Part shown: positions 34,394 through 41,561 of the stretch, in pieces
Position numbering within the stretch: the stretch's first letter is position 1
Layout of the letters: every line of letters starts with the position of its first letter
NCBI GenBank assembly: GCA_024275015.1
Contig: JAJRZW010000008.1
Span: 1 to 64,000 of the forward strand
Direction of reading: 5' to 3'
Source of the DNA: Deltaproteobacteria bacterium
GTDB taxonomy: Bacteria; Desulfobacterota; Desulfobulbia; Desulfobulbales; JAJRZW01
DNA length: 64,000 bases
Notes under the pieces: model-generated
What the model was told of the DNA's origin: nothing
Database searches by the model: none
What the model saw: only the letters and a program-made list of their open reading frames with translations
Program-made: the position numbers and the translations under genes

Positions 34394-35737
34394 ATGCCGT
34401 TTTCGTTGGATACAAATGTCTGGAAGATAATCGTTAACACCATGCAAGAAGGCTTGATGGTGGTTGACAAGGAAGGCCAAATCGTTTTTGCCAATAAGGC
34501 ATTTGAGGAATTGTTTGGCTACACCAACGCCGAGCTTGCCGGTAAGAGTTGTGATGTGTTTCAGTGTGACCGCTGTTTTTCGGCCCGGGCCAGCGGCCTG
34601 GATAAATACTGCGCACTTTTTAAGGATGAAGAGATAAGGAGTTCTGAATGTGTCTTTCGTCGTAAGGACGCTACCCCTCTGCATGTTTTAAAGAATGCCG
34701 CCGTTATCCGTGACGCCGAAGGTCAGGTGATCGGCGGGGTGGAAACCCTTACGGATTTAAGTCGGGTGCTGGCTGGAGAGGAGATAATCGCCTCCCTTAA
34801 AGAAGAATTACAGGCCAGCCGCAAGGATTTTGGTGATATTGTCGGGCGATCCGAGGCCATGCGGCAGGTATTTGATCTGGCCGCCAGTGCTGCATCCTCC
34901 GAGGCGCCGGTGGTGGTTTACGGTGAATCCGGGACAGGAAAGGAACTCCTGGCCCATGCCCTGCATCGGCAAAGCGGTCGGCAGGCGGGGCCATTTATCA
35001 AGGTTAATTGCGCCGCCCTAAATGAGAATCTTCTGGAAAGTGAACTCTTTGGGCATGTAAAGGGGGCCTTTACCGGCGCCGACCAGCAACGGATTGGCCG
35101 CTTTGAGGCGGCCAATCGCGGCAGTATTTTTCTCGACGAGATTGGCGATCTACCCTTGACCACCCAGACCAAATTATTACGGGTTTTGCAGGAAAAGGAG
35201 ATTGAGCGGGTTGGGGATAATCGCACCATTGAGATAGATGTGCGGATCATTACCGCGACCCACAAGGATCTGGTGGAATTGATTGGCCAGGGCCAGTTTC
35301 GGGAGGATCTTTTTTATCGTATAAATGTAATACCCATTAACCTGCCGCCCCTGCGCCGGCGCCAGGCTGATATCCCACTGCTGGTGGAAAAATTTATCAA
35401 GGTTGTGGCGGGTAAATCTGGCAAGAATATTAGCGGTATCAGTGACGCCGCCCTGGATATAATGATCAATTACCCTTGGCCGGGTAATGTCCGGGAGTTG
35501 ATTAATGCCATCGAATATGCCTTTGTGGTCTGCCCGCGTGGCCGGGTCAAGGTCGAGCACCTTCCCCAGCATTTGTGTACTGCCCAGGTTGCCCGTGGCA
35601 ATCCCGTGTCCAGCGGTCGTAGGGCCAGGGTGCGCCAAGCCTTGGAGGAATCCGGTTGGAACCGTACTAAGGCCGCCGCTGTTCTGGGGGTGAGTCGGGT
35701 TACTTTATGGAAATGGATGAAGAAGTATTCCCTGTGA
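34394..35737 (+). CDS. PAS-domain sigma-54-dependent transcriptional activator
   Basis: The 447-residue protein has an N-terminal PAS domain (about 10-115) that carries an unusual cysteine set: CDVFQCDRC, a Cys about 17 residues later, and one more. These look able to hold an Fe-S cluster, haem or other metal. The AAA+ domain (about 150-380) has GESGTGKE, intact GAFTGA and FLDEIGDL. A Fis-type helix-turn-helix ends the protein (RTKAAAVLGVSRVTLWKW). It lacks a receiver domain, so the PAS domain is the input. It is divergent from the DUF302 cassette and separated by a sigma-54 promoter it presumably controls. Confidence 0.9.
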   Translation: MPFSLDTNVWKIIVNTMQEGLMVVDKEGQIVFANKAFEELFGYTNAELAGKSCDVFQCDRCFSARASGLDKYCALFKDEEIRSSECVFRRKDATPLHVLKNAAVIRDAEGQVIGGVETLTDLSRVLAGEEIIASLKEELQASRKDFGDIVGRSEAMRQVFDLAASAASSEAPVVVYGESGTGKELLAHALHRQSGRQAGPFIKVNCAALNENLLESELFGHVKGAFTGADQQRIGRFEAANRGSIFLDEIGDLPLTTQTKLLRVLQEKEIERVGDNRTIEIDVRIITATHKDLVELIGQGQFREDLFYRINVIPINLPPLRRRQADIPLLVEKFIKVVAGKSGKNISGISDAALDIMINYPWPGNVRELINAIEYAFVVCPRGRVKVEHLPQHLCTAQVARGNPVSSGRRARVRQALEESGWNRTKAAAVLGVSRVTLWKWMKKYSL

Positions 35738-35867
35738 CGCTGGTGGGTAAATAGTTTTGCCGGCGCTCAGCCTGAAACCGAATCGTTCCGGGAACGTCGT
35801 GAATATTTCATGGTTTTGATCTTTGCCTCCGAATACGGGTTGCCATTGCTGGCTATGGCCTTGTAAT

Positions 35868-36058
35868 GACGAAGTCGTAACAAGTCCCTGCTTCGGTTGA
35901 AAACGGCGATTTTCGGGCACCGGGCAAGGGGCTGCTGGAATCCTGAACTCGGGCTATGTCATCAAATATGCGGGATTTCTTGCCCCATTCCACCGCCCGG
36001 CGCTTTTTTCGAGAAATAGCCGAAGACGCCTCCGCGGGGACTTGTTACGAAGACCATC
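35868..36058. repeat. family B MITE-like element, copy B7
   Basis: This 191-bp full copy has GACGAAGTCGTAACAAGTCC on the left and GGGGACTTGTTACGAAGACC followed by ATC on the right, with strong internal arms. Flanks are only weakly similar. Confidence 0.85.
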
Positions 36059-36302
36059 TTGATTGGGTCTTTGTCACTCCCATCTTCATGGGCAACATCG
36101 AATACCTCTTGGCGTTCCCGGGAAGAAAGGGCCATGGGGTCGGGTTTTCCGGTTTTTCTGCCCCGCTTTTTGGGAGACAGTCCCTGAACGCTCACTGGTC
36201 GCGCTGTCTGCGTCAGGCGCGGGGATGGGAGTGATGGAGTCCTTCCCGCCGGAGCAGCGCAACTGTCTCCCCGGACTGAAGGACTTTGAGAAACGGTGGC
36301 TT
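36059..36302. other. intergenic stretch before the PP2C stop, no gene seen
   Basis: About 244 bp follow repeat B7. The stretch contains GACAGTCCCTGAACGCTCAC and GGAGCAGCGCAACTGTCTCC, whose GAGACAG and CTGTCTC ends are inverted, so a loose stem about 75 bp apart is possible. No open frame is supported by a ribosome-binding site. Confidence 0.35.
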
Positions 36303-37067
36303 TTAAAAGAAGTAGACCAGCACCACTGATATATTGTCGCGGCCGCCGTGCTGGTTGGCGCTTTCTATCAGTTCATCACATCCCTGCTCCGGCCGTTCGG
36401 ACTTGCTGACTATCCGTTCGATGGCATGGTCGCGGACCATGCCGCTCAGGCCGTCGGAACATAAAATCAGGCGATCCCCGGGCATTATTATGAGTTCGGC
36501 CAGGTCAACGTTTACCTGCTGGTTTTGGCCCATGGCCCGGGTGATCATGTTACGGACCTTGGATCGGCTTGCCTCTTTGACGGAAATCAATCCCTGCTCC
36601 ACCTGTTCTTCGACCAGAGAGTGGTCGCGGGTAAGTCTTTTCAGGCCTTCGTCACGCAGGATATAGATCCTGCTGTCGCCGACGTGGGCGATTACCATGC
36701 GGTCGTTGTCAGGATCGGGAATCCAGGCTGCGGCCAAGGTAGTACCCATCCCCTGCCAGTCATTGTTTTTCCTCGCCGCCTGATAGATAACCTGATTGGC
36801 GAGAAGAAAGGCGGATCCCAGGCGGTTGGCGGATGAGGAGAGATCGTTACGGTAGGCACCGAGGAATGGTTCGTTGTTTTTCTGGGACCTTTTAATATGG
36901 TCGCATACCACTTCAACCGCCATTCTGCTCGCGATTTCACCGGCAGCGTGGCCTCCCATGCCGTCGGCGACCATGAACAGTGAGAGATCCATCTCAGTGA
37001 GGAAGGAATCCTCGTTATTACCGCGCAAAAGCCCGGTATCGCTTTTGCCGCTGACCAGAAAGTGCAC
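36303..37067 (-). CDS. PP2C-family protein serine/threonine phosphatase (PrpC/Stp-like)
   Basis: The 254-residue Mg/Mn-dependent phosphatase has all metal and catalytic motifs: GLLRGNNEDSF, VADGMGGHAAGEIAS, HVGDSRIYIL, LILCSDGLSG and GGRDNISVVLV. It starts at GTG 37067 (GTG-CAC), which has AAGG about eight bases upstream. A CHASE2 Ser/Thr kinase lies on the same strand 195 bp upstream, and the two should act as an opposing pair. The gap between them holds deletion-derivative repeats B8 and A10. Confidence 0.9.
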   Translation of the reverse strand: MHFLVSGKSDTGLLRGNNEDSFLTEMDLSLFMVADGMGGHAAGEIASRMAVEVVCDHIKRSQKNNEPFLGAYRNDLSSSANRLGSAFLLANQVIYQAARKNNDWQGMGTTLAAAWIPDPDNDRMVIAHVGDSRIYILRDEGLKRLTRDHSLVEEQVEQGLISVKEASRSKVRNMITRAMGQNQQVNVDLAELIIMPGDRLILCSDGLSGMVRDHAIERIVSKSERPEQGCDELIESANQHGGRDNISVVLVYFF

Positions 37068-37100
37068 TTTTGTACCTTACGCTGTGAACAGTTTATCTTT

Positions 37101-37167
37101 GATGATCTTGTAACAAGTCCCCGCGGAGATGTCTTCGGCCTCCGCGGGGACTTGTCGCAAGATCATC
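37101..37167. repeat. 67-bp internally deleted family B element, copy B8
   Basis: It has both family termini (GATGATCTTGTAACAAGTCC and GGACTTGTCGCAAGATCATC) joined by a short middle GATGTCTTCGGCCTCC. It is flanked by ATCTTT on both sides (37095-37100 and 37168-37173), a probable target duplication. Copy B10 at 41355 has the same length and middle. Confidence 0.88.
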
Positions 37168-37173
37168 ATCTTT

Positions 37174-37246
37174 AACAGACTGTTGAACCATAGTATGAAT
37201 AGCAGTTTGTTGAAAAAATATGGATGGTTTTTTAACGAACTGCTAT
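37174..37246. repeat. family A-related short copy A10
   Basis: AACAGACTGTTGAA is followed by ATAGCAGTTTGTTGAAAAAA, then TTTTTTAACGAACTGCTAT, forming a long imperfect stem from the family A ends only. It abuts copy B8. Confidence 0.65.
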
Positions 37247-37262
37247 AGAAAAACACGAATAA

Positions 37263-39812
37263 TTACAGGTCTTCCAGGCATTGCTGGGCCTCAATTACCA
37301 TCTCCCCCGCAGTCCGGTAACGCTGGGCCGGGTTTCGGGCCATCATTTTGTCAATGATCGCCACACAACAGGGGGGGGCGCCGGGCCTTAGTTCGTTTAC
37401 AGGCCTGAAGTTTGCTTCGCTGATGGCGTGCATCAGACTGCCGATATTATCACTCTTGAATGGTTTGCATCCGGTGAGCATTTCGTAGAAGACCGCGCCC
37501 AGGGAAAATATATCGGAACGGCCGTCGACCTTTTTGCCCAGCACCTGTTCCGGTGACATATAGTTCGGGGTGCCGAGGATAACCCCGGTCTGGGTCTGCG
37601 ACGCCTTGGTCAGGCGGGCTATACCGAAATCAGTAACCTTGACCTGGCCTTTTTCAGTGAGCATGATATTGGCCGGTTTCACGTCGCGGTGGACCACCTC
37701 ATGCTTATGGGCGTAATCGAGGGCAAAGGCAACCCGGATGAGGATGTTGACCACCATTTTTGCCGGGATCAGGCTGTTTGGGCGGCAGTAGCGGGCAAGG
37801 TCATGGCCATTGAGATATTCCATTGCCATGTAGGTGATGTCGTAGTCTTCACCGCAGTCGTAAATGGTGACGATATTTGGGTGTGACAACCTTCCCGCCG
37901 CCTCGGCCTCGCGGAAAAACCGTTCCTTGACTTCCTTGATCTGGTCCGGGCTCACGTCGTCATAGCGCAGGGTCTTGATTGCCACCTTGCGGTTGATTTT
38001 GGGGTCGCGGCCCAGGTATACGGTGCCGATGGCACCCTTGCCGATTTCCTTGATAACCTCATATCGTCCCAGGGTCGGGCGGGTGGAGTTGGTGCCGAGA
38101 AGGAGATCCGTCTTGGGACTGCCACCGCTGTCTCCTGGCATCGCTTTATTTTCCGCCCTTTTCAGACGGCGGATACGGCCGTCCGCGTCTTTGAAATGGC
38201 CGTGTTTTTCGATATATTGGTAAACGCTGATGGCCTTGGTGGGCATTCTCTTGCGTTCAAAGTCAAGCCCGAGGTTGTATAGGGCTTCCTTCACCGAAGG
38301 GTTGTCGGGATCGCATTTCATAAAGGTGTCAAAGGCCATGTCCAGAAGCCCCTGGCCCTGGAAAGAGAGACCGAGCATTTTGTTGATCTCGGTGTTGCCC
38401 TGGGCCTTTTTTCGGGGGATGCTGAGGAAACGACGCAGGCCGGTGGCGGTAAAAACACAAAAAAGCAGGATAGTCGGGGCTCCGGTCTTGAAGTAGATAC
38501 CGTTATTGTTGAACAGGAAAAAAGCCAGTCCCCACCAGATCATGATAAAGCTTCCCAGGGAAATGGCCCCGGTCTTAAAATTTACTTTGGGTGAGACCAT
38601 GAGGATAAACATTCCCAGATAGAGAATAATAACGGTCTCGAGAATCCAGCCCCAGCCGGGGCGGTTGCGGTAGGTCTCGTTAATTATGTTTTCGGTGGCA
38701 AGCCCGGTTAGATACGGGGTCGAGACCGAGGTGCCGTCGGCCAGACGGTGGTGTGGGGCGTTATGATATCCCTCGCCTATGATCACCGTTTTGCCCTTGA
38801 GGAATCCTAGGGGAACCCGGCCGTTAAGGACGTCGCCGGCGCTGAAGACCTGCAGGGCGGTGGGGGCGCGGCTGATATTTATCAGCATATTGAATGCGGG
38901 GTCGGTGGGAATTCTGATCTCCTTGAATCGAAGACCGAAATTCCCTTTCCTGCCGTTGGCGACCTTGAGGTCGGAAAGTCTGCCCCTCTGGGATGTCAGT
39001 GCCAGTTGCAGCGGCATTGAGGCCAGGAGCCGACCATTACAGAGAAGGAGCAGGGGCAGACGGCGGACTGTTCCGTCGTTGTCAGGCGGGAAAAATATCA
39101 GTCCGTGGCGTCCGGCGGTTTTGGCTAATTCGGGGTATACCGTCAGCAGTGTCATCGGCGTTTTTTTGTCCCTTATCATACGGGGAAGGGGGTTCCGGAA
39201 ACCGCGGAGCAGGGCGATGTCTGAGGGTATACCGTTATAGCTTATACTCTGATGTTTCAGCCACGCGGGGAGCTTGTTCTTGTGGGGCCGGCGGCTGTCC
39301 GCTGCCGGGAATTCGGCCATTATCGGCAGGGTCAGATTGCGGACTTTTTTCAGCACCAGTCGCAGTTTGTTGTCGTTGTCGATCCGGTGGAGGGATTTTT
39401 CGAGAAGATCGTCAACCCGTCCCATGCTGCGGTTGTTAAGAAAGCCTCGACCGCTCTGGATTTTCCGTCGTAACCTTTTTATCTCTTTAATGCCGGGGTT
39501 CCATTCCCGCCGGGACAGGGGGATAGTCAGCCCGATGGCCAGGGCGCCGCCCCGGGATATCTTTTTTACCATTGCGGCGATTTTTGACCGTGGCCACGGC
39601 CAGGGGCCCTGTTCCAACAGATCCCGTTCAGTGATTTCCACTACCACTATCGGGGCGTTGAAGTTTCTCTTGCTTGCAAGGCTGAAAAGATTGTAGATGT
39701 GGTGATCCACGGTACTTACCGGGGGCAGATCGAAAAACGCGGCGACCAGAAGCCCGAGGGTAAGGGATAAAACGATAATCCATGGCGGCGGTATGAGTTG
39801 TTTCAGGGTCAT
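37263..39812 (-). CDS. CHASE2-domain transmembrane serine/threonine protein kinase
   Basis: In the 849-residue membrane kinase, after a first helix (IIVLSLTLGLLVAAFF), an extracytoplasmic CHASE2 sensor domain spans about 30-350. It is followed by three membrane helices (about 370-450) and a short TPR-like region. The C-terminal 270 residues are a Hanks-type kinase: glycine loop IGKGAIGTVYLG, VAIKTL lysine, HRDVKPANIML catalytic loop, DFGIA, and the GTPNYMSPEQ activation segment. It is likely reversed by the PP2C enzyme encoded next to it. The ligand of the CHASE2 domain is unknown. Confidence 0.92.
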   Translation of the reverse strand: MTLKQLIPPPWIIVLSLTLGLLVAAFFDLPPVSTVDHHIYNLFSLASKRNFNAPIVVVEITERDLLEQGPWPWPRSKIAAMVKKISRGGALAIGLTIPLSRREWNPGIKEIKRLRRKIQSGRGFLNNRSMGRVDDLLEKSLHRIDNDNKLRLVLKKVRNLTLPIMAEFPAADSRRPHKNKLPAWLKHQSISYNGIPSDIALLRGFRNPLPRMIRDKKTPMTLLTVYPELAKTAGRHGLIFFPPDNDGTVRRLPLLLLCNGRLLASMPLQLALTSQRGRLSDLKVANGRKGNFGLRFKEIRIPTDPAFNMLINISRAPTALQVFSAGDVLNGRVPLGFLKGKTVIIGEGYHNAPHHRLADGTSVSTPYLTGLATENIINETYRNRPGWGWILETVIILYLGMFILMVSPKVNFKTGAISLGSFIMIWWGLAFFLFNNNGIYFKTGAPTILLFCVFTATGLRRFLSIPRKKAQGNTEINKMLGLSFQGQGLLDMAFDTFMKCDPDNPSVKEALYNLGLDFERKRMPTKAISVYQYIEKHGHFKDADGRIRRLKRAENKAMPGDSGGSPKTDLLLGTNSTRPTLGRYEVIKEIGKGAIGTVYLGRDPKINRKVAIKTLRYDDVSPDQIKEVKERFFREAEAAGRLSHPNIVTIYDCGEDYDITYMAMEYLNGHDLARYCRPNSLIPAKMVVNILIRVAFALDYAHKHEVVHRDVKPANIMLTEKGQVKVTDFGIARLTKASQTQTGVILGTPNYMSPEQVLGKKVDGRSDIFSLGAVFYEMLTGCKPFKSDNIGSLMHAISEANFRPVNELRPGAPPCCVAIIDKMMARNPAQRYRTAGEMVIEAQQCLEDL

Positions 39813-39839
39813 ATACTTTCAGAGATAAATGGACTGTCA

Positions 39840-39989
39840 GGTCGTTGAAAAAGCCGTCCATGGCTTTTTCTCTCTTTGGTTGGCCAAAAAAGTTCCGGAC
39901 AACCTCTCGATTTCGCCGGGTTTTTCAACCAGGTGAAATCGGCGGCGCGTACATAAGCCCCTGGCATTCCGTTTTTCAACGGAATGTTG
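39840..39989 (+). repeat. family A multi-hairpin repeat, copy A11
   Basis: Full forward copy, GTTGAAAAAGCCGTCCATGG to CCGTTTTTCAACGGAATG, with a slightly decayed H4 (GGCGGCGCGTACATAAGCCCC). It lies upstream of the CHASE2 kinase gene. Confidence 0.87.
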
Positions 39990-40073
39990 TGGTCTGTAGC
40001 CGGCTGTCCGGGATTATTACTAACCATTGAATACCTATGTTAACACCTGCCGTCTCCATGGGCAAGAATTCAT

Positions 40074-40260
40074 GATGGACTCGTAACTCCCCGCTCCGGC
40101 TGAAAACGGCGATTTCCGTGCCCCGTGCGGCGGGCTGCCGAAATCCCGAACTCGGGCTAAGCCCTCAAACATGCGGGACTTCTTAGACCCACCCCGCCAT
40201 CCGGCGCTTTTTCCGGGAATAGCCGAAGGCACCTGTGCGGGGACTTGTTGCGAGATCATT
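40074..40260. repeat. family B MITE-like element, copy B9, with perfect 7-bp duplication
   Basis: The 187-bp element starts GATGGACTCGTAACTCCCCG and ends GGGGACTTGTTGCGAGATCATT. It is flanked by AATTCAT on both sides (40067-40073 and 40261-40267), a perfect duplication. Confidence 0.92.
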
Positions 40261-40292
40261 AATTCATGGTGGAGGCAGAAAAAATGTCACTA

Positions 40293-40323
40293 TTGACACA
40301 GGGATGTGTACTATGACTATAGA
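40293..40323 (+). promoter_or_regulatory. possible promoter of the TIGR04219 gene
   Basis: TTGACA at 40293-40298 and TATAGA at 40318-40323 are 19 bp apart, longer than ideal. It is the only recognisable pair before the gene at 40466 and would place family A copy A12 in the untranslated leader. Confidence 0.3.
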
Positions 40324-40343
40324 ATTTGTTAACTATAATCAGC

Positions 40344-40437
40344 AACACGTTGAAAAACGGGCTGTGTGCGGCGCATGAGGCGCCGCCGGTTTTGCCGGGT
40401 TGAAAACCCATGGACGTTTTTTTTAACGGCCTGTTAA
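40344..40437 (-). repeat. family A short copy A12
   Basis: The 94-bp form keeps the outer hairpins (CGTTGAAAAACGGGC ; GTTGAAAACCCATGGACG with TTTTTTTTAACGGCCTGTTAA) and the GCGGCGCATGAGGCGCCGCC stem, with H2 missing. Confidence 0.82.
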
Positions 40438-40465
40438 TGCTTAAAATATTCAAGGAGGAAGGGTT

Positions 40466-41239
40466 ATGAGACTTAGATCAGCGCTGTTGTGCTTTGTTTT
40501 TGCGGCAGTTATTGCCGTACCGGCGGTGGTTCAGGCCATTGGTATTGATGTTGCCGTCGGCGGCTGGGCCCAGGCGCCCGAGGGCTATGTTTCCTACAAA
40601 CCCCTTGTGGTAGGCGATCATCTTGACCTTGAAAAAGACGCCCGTTACGATACCGAGAAACGGTTCGCGGCCCGGGCGCGGATCGACATGCCGGCGATTA
40701 TTCCCAATATCTACCTGATGGCGACGCCGATGGAATTTGAGGGTAACGGATCCAGGACCGCTACCTTTAAATTCGGTAATCAGAATTTCAGCGCCGCAGT
40801 GCCGTTTTATTCCAAGGTCAAGCTTGATCACTATGACGTTGGTTTTTTCTACGGTCTGCCGTTTTTAAATACCGCCAGCCTCAATATCCTTAACATAGAC
40901 CTCGGCATCGACGCCCGGTTCATGGATGTTGAGGCGAGAGTTGATCAGCCGACCTCTGGTCTGGCGGAATCAACCAGCCAGACCTTTGTGTTCCCCATGG
41001 TCTTCGTGGCCCTGCAGGTCAAGCCGGTCAAGGCCTTTGCCATTGAGGTCGAGGGCCGCGGCATTTCCTACAGCGGTAACCATTATTATGATTTTATCGG
41101 TCGGGCCAGGTTCAATGTCGTCGGGCCGCTTTTCGTCGCCGGAGGATATCGCTATGAGGACCTGTCGATTGATGAGAAGGACATCCGGGCCGAGGTAAAG
41201 GTTAAGGGTCCATTTGCCGAGGCCGGTTTTTCGTTTTAA
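40466..41239 (+). CDS. TIGR04219-family outer-membrane beta-barrel protein
   Basis: The 257-residue precursor has a Sec signal peptide (about 1-24, ending VVQAIG). The mature part begins with the family hallmark IDVAVGGWAQAPEGYVSY and has alternating strands throughout (GYRYEDLSIDEKDI), finishing in AEAGFSF with a terminal aromatic, as barrels do. Function unknown; members are small outer-membrane proteins. ATG 40466 follows AAGGAGGAAGGGTT. A terminator follows directly. Confidence 0.82.
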   Translation: MRLRSALLCFVFAAVIAVPAVVQAIGIDVAVGGWAQAPEGYVSYKPLVVGDHLDLEKDARYDTEKRFAARARIDMPAIIPNIYLMATPMEFEGNGSRTATFKFGNQNFSAAVPFYSKVKLDHYDVGFFYGLPFLNTASLNILNIDLGIDARFMDVEARVDQPTSGLAESTSQTFVFPMVFVALQVKPVKAFAIEVEGRGISYSGNHYYDFIGRARFNVVGPLFVAGGYRYEDLSIDEKDIRAEVKVKGPFAEAGFSF

Positions 41240-41284
41240 TTACGGATAGCTTCAACAAAGGCCGTAGAAATTTAAAGGCGTAGT

Positions 41285-41307
41285 CCCGCCATGGCGGGGG
41301 ATCTTTT
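41285..41307 (+). terminator. terminator after the beta-barrel gene
   Basis: CCCGCCATGGCGGG (41285-41298) is a perfect stem with a minimal loop and is followed by GGATCTTTTTG. It lies 45 bp after the stop codon. Confidence 0.75.
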
Positions 41308-41354
41308 TGTTTCGACGGTGGGGCATTGGTTCGAAAAAGAGCCTTTGTAAAGGT

Positions 41355-41421
41355 GATAGTCTCGTGACAAGTCTCCGCGGAGGCGTTTTCGGCCGGAGCG
41401 GGGACTTGTCACGACTTCATC
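41355..41421. repeat. 67-bp internally deleted family B element, copy B10
   Basis: The termini GATAGTCTCGTGACAAGTCT and GGGACTTGTCACGACTTCATC are joined by GCGTTTTCGGCCGG. It has the same 67-bp length and the same deletion junction (TTCGGCC) as B8, so both come from one derivative subfamily rather than separate decays. Confidence 0.87.
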
Positions 41422-41561
41422 AAACAACAAAGGTGGTTTTAACAAAATTCATGGTTCGGTATGTCTGTTGTCTGAACCGTGGGCATTATTGTAAGAAGGG
41501 GGTTGATCGGCGGGATGCCTTGGGGGAGGTTTCGGGCGGCGATCATAACTCTACGGGGTTA

